A DNA stretch of 64,000 nucleotides from Rhipidocladum racemiflorum (GCA_036346355.1 CM070585.1:1875001-1939000), one strand, 5' to 3'; numbered from the stretch's first letter, positions 1 through 11,493 are shown. Notes: generated by a model from the letters alone, not told the origin. Program-made: numbers and translations.

Positions 1-65
1 AGCTTGGTCGTTGGTGGCATCCGAGGTAATTTATGGAAATTACCCGACCCCCCGACAAATTCAAA

Positions 66-66
<1 letters not shown>

Positions 67-97
<31 letters not shown>

Positions 98-98
98 C
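67..98. repeat. CT then CG dinucleotide microsatellite
   Basis: An uninterrupted CT run passes directly into a CG run. No gene lies near it. Confidence 0.9.
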
Positions 99-764
99 AG
101 ACATTTGTTACGAGGTCGAGTGAAATCCCGTAAGAAACAATTCTTAACAAAATTAGTAGAAATACGTTGAATGCATTATAATTTGGTTGTTGTTTTTTAT
201 ATCAATCAAATTTCTAACCTTTCGATTTGCATTATAATTTGCTCGTTCATCTACCTTCCTCCCTAACATGGCCCAGTAAGCTTTTTTAGGTTAGGTTTAT
301 CCGAGTTAGTGTTGAGGTTCGCCAGGATCTGGATTTAGAAGGATGTCAAGGCGAGGGAGGACCGGTGGTGGGTGGTCTGTGACGGCTAGGCGGCGGGTGC
401 GTCGTCAACCGTAGATGGGAGGACGGTGGGCCACGGAGGTGGCAGCTGGAGCGAGAATTTTTTTTAAATAATTATTTTTATTTGTGAATTACAAAACTAT
501 ATTGTGATTTTTTATTTTTACAAAAATGTCTATCTGTCGCATCATGTGGCAGTAACTGCGTGTGTAAATCGTGCCACCGTGACGCGACAAAGCCCAGTCG
601 CACCACGTGGCAGCGACAGAGCAACCGTCGCGCCACGCTGACGTGACTGAGCGTCCAGTTGCCGCGTGGCAGGCAATGGTTGGTCGTGAATGGGGGAGAG
701 AAGATTCTACTAATTGCGATGCACTCTCGCGACTGATGCACTAATCGCGGTTGAATGTAGCGAC
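99..764. other. Intergenic, no gene seen
   Basis: No coding region is supported. The part at about 535-690 contains several diverged copies of a theme resembling GTCGCACCACGTGGCAG, which gives a long but meaningless reverse-strand open frame. Confidence 0.5.
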
Positions 765-945
765 TGAATGCATATGTGATTAGTGCATGCCGTATGCATG
801 ATTAGTTGAATGTAGCGACTGAATCATTCCCATGCATTAGTGCCATGCCGCATGTGTGATTAGTGCATGCCACATGCATGCATGATTAGTGCCATGCTGC
901 ATGCATGCATTAGTGCATGTGCATGTGTGATTAGTTAGTGCATTA
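765..945. repeat. Degenerate tandem repeat around GATTAGTGCATGC
   Basis: The motif GATTAGTGCATG(C) and variants such as CATTAGTGCCATGC recur about every 25-35 bases with short CATGCATG insertions. It looks like a decayed minisatellite. Confidence 0.6.
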
Positions 946-1110
946 GTAGTGCGATTGATGAGTTGACCATTTTGAGACTAATCAATCGTATGACCATTCC
1001 GTGATTGAGCTACGATTAAAGCAATCGCATTACCGTATTTAACGTATTTTTCATCAAAGCAATCGCATGACCGTAATTTTCATCAAAGCAATCTCCCTCC
1101 CTCTCTTTCT

Positions 1111-1185
1111 CATGATTTGTGGCCAACCGAAACTTCTCCTGATTTGTGGCCAACCGAAACTTCTCCTGATTTGTGGCCGAAACTT
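1111..1185. repeat. Three 27/28-bp tandem units
   Basis: GATTTGTGGCC recurs at 1113, 1141 and 1168, each followed by a variant of GAAACTT. Just upstream (1015-1095) a second short repeat, CAAAGCAATCGCAT, also recurs. Confidence 0.7.
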
Positions 1186-1819
1186 GCCGAAATGACGTCC
1201 GGTTCTGCATGCAGCCCGAACAAACGTACGCTTTCAGCACTCAACGAGATCATCAGCACTACTTGATCGGCATTGGTTATCAATAGAGGCTATTTGAAAA
1301 ACATGGAATATATTGACTTTCTATTTTTTTATTTTATAAAAGTTTTAGTTGAAGGAAAAAAGGGAATCCATTCCTACCTCTTTATAAAAATCCTTGTGTT
1401 TTTTCATACAACCCATCCAAATAACCATTCTTGCAGCTTTCTGTGTTTTCCAATCCTATACTTTGCATATGTGTTTCTGTCATATATTCATGTGTTTATA
1501 CGTTCCTGCGTTCTAAAGGAGCCTTTAATATATATATTAAAGCATGAAACTTCTATCGATAACTCATTCAACAAATATAATGGGATTATTTTTAGTTTAC
1601 TTCGGTATAATAACCGATCTAATTAATCAGCTAGTGATTCAGCATCAATACAAAGCCTGATAGAAAAAAAAAATACATGCGTTGCGTGCAGTGTTAAGGA
1701 GTAAAGGAGTCTCATTATGAATATGAACCGGGTGCAATCGTATCCACATTTTTATAAAAACCACAATTGATATTTGCGGTACACAAGGGCTCGATCGAGT
1801 AGGTAGAGCTTATATTTAA

Positions 1820-2067
1820 CGGTAATGCTACAGTTCGGACGTCTGATTTCTACCGCAACATTTTTTTCTACGCATGCAACATTTTTTTCTACACATGCAA
1901 CATTTTTCTCCTACGCATGCAACATTTTCATTCGACAAACAGTAAATGTTTCAAAAGTGAAAAAAATGTTGCGAACGTTGAAAAAAAATGTTGCAAACAG
2001 TAAAAAAAATGTTGCGCGGGCGTCCGAAATTTTAAAAAAAATCAGACGTCCGCTGCTAGTACTGTCC
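1820..2067. mobile_element. MITE with 9-bp target duplication (Mutator-like)
   Basis: The 9-bp direct repeat TATATTTAA flanks the element at 1811-1819 and 2068-2076. The inner ends are inverted repeats sharing CGGACGTCTGATTT, preceded by a less conserved tip. Inside are four or five copies of a CAACATTTTT(T)/CGCATGCAACA unit. A 9-bp duplication is characteristic of Mutator-like elements. It has no coding capacity; the plus-strand open frame over it is fortuitous. Confidence 0.8.
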
Positions 2068-2399
2068 TATATTTAAGTTGCAATGTGTTGCTTCATTTCT
2101 TCGAGACTGTGTTATATATTCGAGTCAATGAATTAGTTGGTCAGCATATTGTTATCAGGACGAACTAATTAAAAGTATTACAACCTGACGAACTCCCTTC
2201 ACAGTTATATTATTTTCTTTAATACAATGTCAATGCACGGTCCCTCTTGTACAATTAATTATATATTGGACACCATAGGGATGAAGATATGGAGCATCGA
2301 TCATACAGTATAACTGGGAGTATCCAAGAAAAAAGTTGTCTGAATTATTATGCGCTCGTAACGCTAATATGTAGCTTTTAATAAGAGAATGATCACGTA

Positions 2400-2488
2400 T
2401 TTACATACTAATGGTTATATGGGTTGAGCTAGAAATTAAAGCGTTTACATACTAATGGGTTATATGGGTTGAGCTAGAAATTAAAGCG
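2400..2488. repeat. 44/45-bp perfect tandem duplication
   Basis: Two adjacent units start TTTACATACTAATGG at 2400 and 2444. They differ by only one inserted G, so the duplication is recent. Confidence 0.85.
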
Positions 2489-2676
2489 TCGTTGCTGCTT
2501 AACCCGGCAAAACACTGTAGATATGCCCTGGGTATAACTTACTTAATACGTAACAAATGATCCGGTATCTCACCTCTATTAATACGCAATTACGTAACAA
2601 GGCGCCGTCGTCCTTGATGCTTTTGAGTAAAGCGGTTCACGACCTCCGAACTAACGCTTCTGTGGAAGCGCATTTG

Positions 2677-2677
<1 letters not shown>

Positions 2678-2709
<32 letters not shown>

Positions 2710-2758
2710 TCTTCTTCTTCTTCTTCTTCTTCTTCTTTCTTCTTCTTCTTCTTCTTTC
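2678..2758. repeat. CT and TTC microsatellites
   Basis: A CT run passes into a TTC trinucleotide run. Open frames of Leu/Ser, Ser/Phe or Arg/Glu on both strands here are artefacts of this simple sequence. Confidence 0.9.
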
Positions 2759-3121
2759 GGTCGGTCGATCGTGTACACATGGCAGACAGCTACTCCAGGT
2801 TCAAGGCTTAATTAAGTTGTGTAACATCTCGTGAGGCTTTCTCTGATCGAGTAGTTAACACGTCGAGCTAGCTAGTCCCCAGGTGCAACCATTACGTCGT
2901 TTCGGGTGATATATTATATATGTATATAGGAGAGATTATATGCACAAGCTATGTGCTTTTCGACCTACAACTCGTCAGGTCGTAATGATCGCTAGATCCA
3001 TTTTGGTAGTAGGTGGCTTATCCAAAAGCTTGGCACCGACTGGGAAGCTAATCTAAAGCATGTGGGGGAGGCTGCAGAGATGGGCGAGGAGATGGCTCCG
3101 TGTTAGCTAGTTATCCTTGGA

Positions 3122-3360
3122 CTTTTTCGTTCACAAATAATTATCATTTTAAATACAGATATGATCCGTAAAACACAATTTTCATCGCTAATTTTTCTTA
3201 TAACATGCTAATAAAATCTAATAAATTATAATATTACGGAGGTAGTTTTCGAGATAGATCTACATATATAATTTCTATGTATCTAATTTAAATATTTTAA
3301 AAAAATATTGATAATCAAAGTTTCAAATGTTGACTGTAACTACGTCGAAAACGACAATCC
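3122..3360 (-). mobile_element. Degenerate Stowaway-type MITE copy
   Basis: In reverse orientation the middle matches the elements at 31080-31340 and 45913-46171: a 'TTGAC... ATTTAAA ...TTTCGAGA...TATTATAATTT' framework in the same order. The terminal CTCCCTCCGTCC inverted repeats are worn away. Confidence 0.55.
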
Positions 3361-4250
3361 TTTGCTTGCTTCCAGGCAGCTGGGCTTGTAGGTGAGCCCT
3401 TTTTTCTTTTTTTCTTTTCTCGGGCTGTCTCAATCTGCTCATCACTTGTTTAATTTGATTCGGCGCGCGGTGGTCAATCGATCTATGCGTTCGACCTCGT
3501 CAAAATCCATGTGTTGAAGTACCATTTGTCTTACGCAACGACTGTGTTCGTACGTGGCCGGGTGTTAAGCTACCTTAGAAGGTCAAGATCTTCGCTTGGC
3601 GGTAGCCTAAAAATTCAGTTACCTATTGATGTGTTGCACAGGGATAGCCAAAGTATATATGTATGGCAACAACTTCAGTTTGGGACCATGCTCGATCTCT
3701 TTGAATTGCACTACTATGAGCTTAATTCGACCATGCATGCCCGATCTCTTGAATTGCACTATATCTGCCATTTGGTTTTTCGGAAAGACTCAAAAGAAGT
3801 ACTAAATTACGATCAGATCCTTCTACCGATTTTTTTGCAACACGGACCTCCCGCTTTCGCAAATTCGCAGCTGAGTCCGGATCGAGCCTTTTTTGCAAAC
3901 GGATCCTCGCGTCTCCGGAAGATTGCATCTAGACATGATCATACCCTTTTTGCACTAAAGGCGCGTTCATAGCACTAAAGGCGAGAGCCGTTGGCGAGAG
4001 CCGTTCATAGCACTAAAGGCGCGTTCAAATTGTCGCTACATGTCTGCTGTTCTGAATGAGCCAGAGGCGAACTGAAGAGGACAGACTTCCAGAATCTATA
4101 GAACTTCAACACGAAGCGAGGGGATCAAATGATGGAAGCTCATCTTCTAGAAAATTCATCCTGTATGCTCCAGGTGGGACGACATGTTTGGTTACTGCAC
4201 CCACCTGATATAATAACTATTTTTTTTGTAAACTTTATGAGTTGAGTCGA
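3361..4250. other. Intergenic, short repeats only
   Basis: No gene is supported. At 3950-4030 the phrase TTCATAGCACTAAAGGCG repeats with GAGAGCCGTT units between. The open frame at 3511-3972 has no recognisable domain and is probably chance. Confidence 0.45.
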
Positions 4251-4905
4251 ATAATAAACCTCCCTCTGTCCCCTAATAAAAAACATAACCACACCACCAG
4301 GACCAGGACCAGGACCAGGACCAGGACCAGGACCAGGACCCCACAGCTGCCACCCAACTCCAAGCACACGCTGGACTGCTCATATTTGTTGGAAATTAGC
4401 ACAGAACCAAATTTCGAGAGACAAGAGCTCTCTTCTGAAATGTTGGCCTCTGTTCTGAACAATTCACGGCTGAAGAAAACGCTTCGTTGAAACAGCGACT
4501 CGGCTGAAACGTTGTCTGAGCACTCTTGGCTAGAAAAATATGAACGGCAAACTTCAGAGGAAAACCGCGACAGATCAAAATTACAGAACAAGCTTCTTTT
4601 TGCGACGTGAAACTGCACGTCCTTTCCTGCCTTTTGTTCTCTACATGTAACCAAGAAATTTACGTGAGTTCGGACGCTATTCATCCAGGAAAAATAGAAA
4701 CAAATTCTTATCTGAACTTCTACTTCAACAACTCGGCATACTGTACCGCGTCTGAAAACAACTGAGACCAAAACGCAACAACTAACTAAAACGATAGAGA
4801 GAGCAAAACCAAACCACCTTGACTCTGGAAACTAAAAACGAAAAGCATGCCGAACCTAACGAATTACTGACAAAACGACCCGCACACAGCTAGATTAACT
4901 CAACA
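4250..4905 (-). repeat. Copia element A, 3' LTR (outer end uncertain)
   Basis: On the minus strand the pol gene stops just before a purine tract (reverse complement of 4906-4917, TGAGGAGGAGAT). A sequence beginning TGTTGAGTTAATC follows at 4905, as expected for polypurine tract then LTR start. The LTR must run toward lower coordinates, but I could not identify its CA end; 4250 is only a guess. The 178-residue reverse frame at 4235-4771 lies inside and is not a gene. Confidence 0.5.
4296..4340. repeat. CCAGGA hexanucleotide array
   Basis: About seven CCAGGA units in a row, inside sequence that I assign to the 3' LTR of copia element A. They create false Pro-Gly or Thr-Arg repeat frames. Confidence 0.85.
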
Positions 4906-6655
4906 ATCTCCTCCTCAATCTTGCTGTCCTTCACAGATGATCTGTACACCGATTCTTTCCCCCATTCTTCAAACTTCTGTCTTCCAAGGGATTTGGTTAG
5001 GATATCTGCCAATTGATCTTTTGTGTGAACATGCTGCACATCTATGACCCCAGATTTAACACAATCCCGAATGTAATGAAACCGGATATCTACATGTTTG
5101 CTCCTCTCATGATGGACAGGATTTTTGCACTTCAAAACAACCTTTTCAGCATCTGAAATCGGCAAATCAGCTAGCAAACGACCCAGCCAAACTCCTTCAC
5201 AAGCTGCCGCACATGCTGCAATATACTTCTATTCACAAGATGATAAAGCAACAACTTTTTGTTTTTGCAAACTCCAACTAATAGGATTTGAACCAAGAAA
5301 ATGCAGCATGCCTGAAATACTTTTCCTATCATTTGTATCCCCTGCCAAGTCACTATCCGAGTACCCGATCAAGTTCAAACCTCCTTCATTACTCTTGTAA
5401 AACGCAATCAAAGTTCAGAGTTCCCTTTATATATCGCAACACATACTTCACATCAGCCATCTGCTCTGTTGTGGGCTTCTCCATGAGTCTACTCAATATG
5501 CCAATAGAGAAAGTCGGCACGTGTGTACAAGATATCTTAAGCTGCCAACAACGCTTCGGTACAAGATTTTATCTACTGGAGGATTTGTCCTTTCCTTACT
5601 CAACTTTAGACAAGGTTTCATTGGAATTTGAGTTGAATTACAGTCCTTCATGCCACATCTCTACAACACTTTTGTTGCATATATGGACTGACTGAGAGTG
5701 ATTTTTCGAAAGCTTTGATAGACTTTAATTCCCAAGTAATAGCTGAGTAATCCTATATCACTCATGCCGAATAACTCTTTCATTTGAAATTTAAAACTAT
5801 CAATAACTTCAGAATTCCCACTAGCGATGATTAAATCATCCACGTAGACACCAACTAGCAAACTCCCTTTTCCTTGCCTCTTCTTGTAAACTGCATGCTC
5901 TAATAGGCATCTTTCAAATCCAAGTGCTTCAAGAGTCTTGTCTAACTTTGAATTCTAAGCTCTTGGAGCTTAACACATTCCATATAATGCTTTGTGCAAC
6001 CATAATACTTTGTTTTCTTTCCCTTCTTTCTCATATCCCGAAGGTTGCATAACATAGACTTCTTCTTTCAACTCACCATTAAGAAAAGCCGGTTTAACAT
6101 CCATGTAGTGAACCTCCCATTGATTTTGTGCTACAATAGCAATAAGCAAACGTACTGTTTCCAATCGAGCAACAGGAGCAAAGACCTCATAAAAATCAAC
6201 CCCTTGTCGTTGAATGTAACCCTTTGCTACTAACCCCGCCTTGTGCCTCACGATTATACGTTAAGTGTCCTTTTTAACCTTGAGCACCCACTTCAAACCT
6301 ATCAGTTTGTGACCGTCGGGCAATGAAACAAGCTCCCAAGTTCCATTTTCTTCGATGGAAGAAATCTCAGCATCCATTGCCTTTCTCCATACAAATTGTT
6401 CTCTTGCTTCTTCAAAGTTAGTAGGCTCCTCCTCACCTAATTAATAAACATAGTCCAGAGAACTCCAATTCAATTGGAGAAGTGGCATCATACAAACCCC
6501 TCATGCTGCGCTCTAGCTGTGGTGCATCGTATGAGCTCTCTTTGGATGCTAGAGGTACAAAAGCTCCTAGTAACGCCGATGCCCTTGCATTGCTATAGGA
6601 ATTCATGGTGTTCCCGAAACGGGACTGCTCAAGCCTGTGTTTGCCCTGGGCGCAC
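4893..6655 (-). pseudogene. Copia element A pol fragment: reverse transcriptase and RNase H
   Basis: Broken minus-strand frames read, from high to low coordinate, the linker (AMDAEISSIEENGTWELV), the reverse transcriptase start (AGLVAKGYIQRQGVDF, then MDVKPAFLNGELKEEVY), the catalytic YVDDLIIAS at about 5840, and RNase H (YSDSDLAGD near 5350; HVDIRFHYIRD and DILTKSL near 5000). In intact plant copia these belong to one polyprotein of over 1300 residues. Several frameshifts and stops separate the pieces, so it is dead. Integrase of the same element continues at 11494-11952; the two were contiguous before element E inserted. TTAAC at 6656-6660 is one copy of E's target duplication. Confidence 0.88.
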
Positions 6656-6660
6656 TTAAC

Positions 6661-7248
6661 TGTTGGACCTTTATGTGGCTTTCAACATTAATATTTTTAG
6701 GCTTTCTAATGAACTGTCTCAATGTGGAAATATTTATTGCATACAATTGATGGATGTGACGCGTTGTGGGATATTCACTCGAGGAACTGATACTTGAGGT
6801 GTCGAGTACGGCTGTGCTGGAATATAGTAGAGGAATTAGTTGAGATCGACTCTGCTGGAATTTCTTATGTACGTACTTATTATACCCGGGTACAGCACAG
6901 GGTGGAAGAGCTAGGTTCGTCTTGCAGGATCGACTCTGCAGGCTGTTGGCCTACGTGATTAGATTGGAATTGATCTCGTATATACAATCTAATCATGGCA
7001 CATGTCTCACACATGTGTGCTTGGGACTATTATATTTTGGACTCGCGAAACTGACCTGCTTGATCGTGGTTGTTGGCATGGTTCAGGAGTCTCACGGTTT
7101 TCCGGAAATGGGTGGGATTATTTGTAACACCCGGAAGTGGAGTCTATAAATAGGTCCCTACCCTCTAGCCTCAAATGCAATTGTGAGCGGCACCACGGAA
7201 TAGGCAGAGGAATAGAGGGTAGACCGAATAGCCCACAAATCCCTAACA
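6661..7248 (+). repeat. 5' LTR of copia element E (588 bp)
   Basis: It starts TG and ends CA. It contains a TATA box (CTATAAATAGG) near 7144, which would place transcription start about 30 bases further on. Compared with the 3' LTR it differs mainly in two small patches, 6810-6819 and 6889-6900, that form an inverted repeat (CTGTGCT at 6812-6818, AGCACAG at 6894-6900), plus a few single changes and a 2-base indel. Confidence 0.95.
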
Positions 7249-7249
7249 T

Positions 7250-7262
7250 TGGTATCAGAGCC
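7250..7262 (+). promoter_or_regulatory. Primer binding site of element E
   Basis: TGGTATCAGAGCC follows the 5' LTR after one base. It is complementary to the 3' end of plant initiator methionine tRNA, the usual copia primer. Confidence 0.92.
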
Positions 7263-7670
7263 ACTCCGTCTCCCTCACCCTCGTCGCTTCGACTCCTCAT
7301 ACCAGCACGCCGCCGCCTGCGCCTGGATTGATCGGCTACTTGATCCGCAGCCTGGGAACTTGGTCGCTCGTCTCGATCTACGTCATCTTCAGTCCGCCAC
7401 AATCCGCGTTGCAGCAGATCAATCTGCTGCCTGGATTGGAATTTTCAGAACACGGATCGAGGAAGCAATTGGTTCTCTGCTCAAAGAAACATCAACTGGA
7501 TCGGACCATTCAAGAATTAACAAAGGGACTTGGAACTTTTGCACGTGAAAGGGAATTCATCTTCACCGTGCAAGCAATTTTGGCTTGGTGTACACTTCAG
7601 TTTGTACCTTGCCGATTCATTGTTTCTTGCACAGGCATCCGTACCGGCCACGGTAATACTTTCTCTTGTA

Positions 7671-8336
7671 ATGGCATCAAACAGTGTTTTCTCTGAACTG
7701 CTTAGATCCTGTAAATTAGATGGCTCTAATTACACGGTTTGGAAAAGGAAAATCATGTTTTTGCTTTGTGCTGAGAACATTGATTATGTTATTGATAAAT
7801 CCGAACCGGAAAAGCCAGATAAAGATGCCACTATTGAGGAAAAGGAAAGTTACCCGGAAGCATATGAAATTTGGACTAGAGATAATAAAAAGGCACGTAT
7901 ATATATTCTGGGTTCCATGGCTGATTCTTTGGCTGCTGAATATGAGGGTGAACAATTTGCTAGGAAAATTATGCGCAATCTAGAACAGGATTTTGGTGAA
8001 GTTTCTCTCATAAAGGTGCTTAATCTTGTTAATCGTTTTCTCTCCACCAAGATGACTGAGGGTATTTCTGTTAGTGAGCATATGAATAAACTCTGTGTTC
8101 TGGCAGAGGAATTAAAGAATGCAGGCTATCCCTTTAATGAGGAAGTGCAAGTTATGGTAGTTTTGAACTCTTTGCCATATTCTTGGGAACAATTTAAAAT
8201 ATCCTTCTGTCATTCTGAAAGGATGCTTAGCATGCGCAATCTGAGGCATCATTTGCTCATGGAGGAAGACAGAAAACTTTCCCAGGGAAAGGAAAGGAAT
8301 ACTAGCAAATATCACCACAAATATCAGAATGAATAA
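7671..8336 (+). pseudogene. Element E gag (capsid region, truncated)
   Basis: The ATG at 7671 (MASNSVFSELLRSCKLDGSN) is chosen because it begins the typical copia Gag N-terminus; in-frame codons upstream lie in leader sequence. The product contains the usual motifs (YTVWKRKIMFLL; LVNRFLSTKMTEGISVSEHM; LNSLPYSWEQFKISF), which build the virus-like particle shell. The normal CX2CX4HX4C zinc knuckle and the following protease are absent. The frame runs a few codons into inverted DNA and stops at 8336, giving 221 residues against roughly 300 or more in intact relatives. Confidence 0.9.
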
Positions 8337-8441
8337 TAGCAAGAGGCTCATTTGATTTTTCCGCCTTCGGAAAAGGCGCACGAGTCATTTTACCCATTAT
8401 ACAAGCCTCACAAATACCATAATCCTCCCACTTAAAGTTCA
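8316..8441 (-). pseudogene. Inverted GAG-pre-integrase segment inside element E
   Basis: Read on the minus strand this block encodes a typical copia GAG-pre-integrase stretch, CEACIMGKMTRAPF and IIHSDICG. Every other part of E reads on the plus strand. In intact elements this stretch lies just before the integrase motif that here starts on the plus strand at about 8441 (YFITFIDDYSRYGY). The segment has therefore been flipped in place, with adjoining zinc-knuckle and protease sequence deleted. Breakpoints are accurate to roughly 10 bases. Confidence 0.85.
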
Positions 8442-10881
8442 AAAGATTTATTTTATCACATTCATTGATGATTATTCTAGATATGGATATGTTTATCTTC
8501 TTAAGCACAAGTCGGAAGGTTTTGATCTGTTCAAAATTTTTAAAACTGAAGTGGAAAATCAGTTGAATAAAAGAATTAAAGTTTTGAGAACAGATCGTGG
8601 AGGAGAATACACTTCGGGAATCCTAAATGATTTTTGCAAAGAGCATGGAATTATTCATCACTATACTATGCCATATACTCCGCAGCAAAACGGCGTAGCC
8701 GAACGGAGGAATAGAACTCTTATGGATATGGTTAGGTCCATGATGGCATATTCAGACCTTCCTTTATCTTTTTGGGGTGAAGCTTTACATACTGCTGTTT
8801 ATTTATTAAATCATTCACCATCTAAAGCTGTCACAGTCACTCCTTATGAGTTGTGGACTGGAAGGAAACCCTCACTTCGTCATTTAGCTGTTTGGGGATG
8901 CAATGCTCAAATTAGAGTGCCAAATCAAAATCGTAGTAAATTGCAACCCAAAAGCATACCAGGAATTTTCATTGGATATTCTATGGAATCAAAAGGATAT
9001 CGGTTTTATGATCCAGAAAATGATAGACTGGTGGAAAGTAGGGATGCAATATTTTTAGATGAAAACATATCTCGTCGTACAAAGCAGGCGAGGTGGAATT
9101 ATTGGCAACACCTCAAGAAACACAGATGGATATATCTGGAACTAATACTCAGAATGAGGAAAATTTAACTCCAAATGAAAACACAAATCAAACTCAAACT
9201 CCTATCACTAACATGCTTAGGAGAAGTGGGAGGAATACACAAACACCATCATATTTGGATGATTATTATGTGTTTTTGGGGGAAGTTCACTCTAAAATTT
9301 CAGATTTAGAGGAAGAGCCAAAGACTTATAAAGAGGCGGTTAGTTGTCTTGAGTCAAAACTATGGGTGGAAGCAATGCGGGAAGAATTAAACTCGATGAG
9401 GAAAAATAAAGTTTGGGAACTTGTTGCTTTACCAAACAATCGCAAACCCATAGGTTGTAAATGGATCTTCAAAAGAAAACTAAATGCTGCAGGTTTAGTG
9501 GAAAAATATAAGGCTAGACTTGTTGCAAAAGGCTTTACTCAAAGGGAAGGGATTGACTTTGTGGAAACTTTTTCTCCTGTTGCAAAATTTACTTCAATTC
9601 GCATCATTAGTGCATTGACGGCTTATTTTGATCTTGAACTCCACCAAATGGATGTAAGAACTGCTTTTCTTAATGGTCATTTGGAGGAGGAAATATATAT
9701 GGCACAGCCAGAAGGTTTTATAGAAAAAGGAAATGAAAATATGGTTTGCAAATTGAATAGATCAATTTATGGTCTCAAACAAGCTTCACGTCAATGGTAC
9801 ATTCTTTTTGATAATGCTATCACGTCATATGGGTTTTCAATGACGGAAGGTGATCATTGTATATATACAAAGGTTATTGATGGAAAATTTGTGCTACTGT
9901 CTTTATATGTTGATGATATTCTCATTGCCTCTAATAATAGAATTACATTGATGGAAGTTAAAGCTTGGTTGTCTTCTAAATTTGATATGAAAGATATGGG
10001 AGAAGCTTCCTATGTTTTGGGAGTTGAAATACATAGAGATCGGAATAAACGACTTCTAGGTTTGTCCCAAAAGACATATCTTCGAAGTGTTTTAAAACGA
10101 TTTTCTATGGAAGATTGCAAACCCGTTAATGTACCTATGGTAAAGGGAACTAAACTTAGTGAGGATTTCTGTCCAAATACTCCTGAGGAAAAAGGAAGGA
10201 TGAAAGATATTCCTTATTCTTCAGCTTTGGGATGTCTCATGTATGCTATGCTATTTACACGACCTGACCTTAGCCATACAATTGGAATTCTGAGTAGATA
10301 TCAAAAGAATCCTGGGAAAGAGCACTGGAAACAAATCAAATATGTATTGCGTTATGTCAAAGGAACTATGGATCATTCTTTATGTTTTAATGGCCATAAT
10401 CTTCACCAGGGCTATACCGATGCTGATTGGCAAGAGATCCTGATGACCGAAAATCTACTTACGGTTATATTTTTACTTTGGCAGGAGGTGCTATTTCTTG
10501 GTGCGAAGAAACAAGACTCGGTTGCTCTTTCTTCTATGGAAGTTGAATACATTCTTTGCATCTGAAGCAGCAAAGGAAGGTGTATGGCTAAGGGAATTTC
10601 TTACATCTCTTAGGGTCGTGGAAAGTGTGTCCCAACCTGTCACTATTTTCTGTGATAATCAAGCTGCGATTAAGGTCTCCAAGGATCCCAAATTTCATAG
10701 TAAAAGTAAACACATTGAGGGAAGATATCATTATATTCGGGATGTAATAAATAGACTAAAGTCTGTTTGCTTGGTTTATTTACCTAGTACCAATATGGTT
10801 GCAGATCCACTGACTAAGCCAGTTAGTCAGGAATTGTTTTCTAAGCATATTAAAGACATGGGACTTCAAGTTTTTAATTAA
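8441..10881 (+). pseudogene. Element E pol: integrase, reverse transcriptase, RNase H
   Basis: The integrase core shows FIDDYSRYGY, DRGGEY and NGVAERRNR, supplying the D-D-E acidic residues. The second frame (9093-10565) holds the reverse transcriptase with KARLVAKGFTQREGIDF, MDVRTAFLNGHLEEEIY and catalytic YVDDILIAS near 9910, then the RNase H start GYTDADW. The last frame (10498-10881) completes RNase H with FCDNQAAI, HIEGRYHYIRD and DPLTKPV. Frameshifts lie near 9095, near 10430, just after 10500 and near 10555, so no continuous polyprotein is possible. Confidence 0.92.
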
Positions 10882-10891
10882 TGTTTTAGCC

Positions 10892-10901
10892 AAGTGGGAG
10901 A
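10892..10901 (+). promoter_or_regulatory. Polypurine tract of element E
   Basis: AAGTGGGAGA lies immediately before the 3' LTR, where plus-strand DNA synthesis is primed. Confidence 0.85.
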
Positions 10902-11488
10902 TGTTGGACCTTTATGTGGCTTTCAACATTAATATTTTTAGGCTTTCTAATGAACTGTCTCAATGTGGAAATATTTATTGCATACAATTGATGGATGTGA
11001 CGCGTTGTGGGATATTCACTCGAGGAACTGATACTTGAGGTGTCGAGTACTACTGTCTTTGGAATATAGTAGAGGAATTAGTTGAGATCGACTGCTGGAA
11101 TTTCTTATGTACGCATTTATTATACCCGGCACAAAGACAGGGTGGAAGAGCTAGGTTCGTCTTGCAGGATCGACTCTGCAGGCTGTTGGCCTACGTGATT
11201 AGATTGGAATTGATCTCGTATATACAATCTAATCATGGCACATGTCTCACACATGTGTGCTTGGGACTATTATATTTTGGACTCGCGAAACTGACCTGCT
11301 TGATCGTGGTTGTTGGCATGGTTCAGGAGTCTCACGGTTTTCCGGAAATGGGTGGGATTATTTGTAACACCTGGAAGTGGAGTCTATAAATAGGTCCCTA
11401 CCCTCTAGCCTCAAATGCAATTGTGAGCGGCACCACGGAATAGGCAGAGGAATAGAGGGTAGACCGAATAGCCCACAAATCCCTAACA
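10902..11488 (+). repeat. 3' LTR of copia element E (587 bp)
   Basis: It matches 6661-7248 almost throughout and has the same TATA box near 11384. The two diverged patches here read CTGTCTTTG (11053-11061) and CAAAGACAG (11132-11140), again exact reverse complements although the letters differ from those in the 5' LTR. Confidence 0.95.
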
Positions 11489-11493
11489 TTAAC

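Larger units (their letters stand above)
6661..11488 (+). mobile_element. Copia element E, complete with both LTRs
   Basis: Two nearly identical LTRs (6661-7248 and 10902-11488) begin TGTTGGACC and end CCCTAACA. The 5-bp direct repeat TTAAC flanks the whole unit at 6656-6660 and 11489-11493. A primer binding site follows the first LTR and a purine tract precedes the second. The gag, integrase, reverse transcriptase, RNase H order marks Ty1/copia. The zinc knuckle, the protease and most of the GAG-pre-integrase region are missing, and a short piece of the latter is inverted. It is therefore non-autonomous, but similar LTRs suggest a fairly recent insertion. It interrupts element A in the integrase-RT linker. 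Confidence 0.95.

Noticed and set aside
2557..2811. Ser/Phe-rich and Arg/Glu-rich proteins
   Set aside because: They are translations of CT and TTC microsatellites.
4235..4771. 178-residue reverse-strand protein
   Set aside because: It lies in LTR sequence and includes a CCAGGA microsatellite; no domain.
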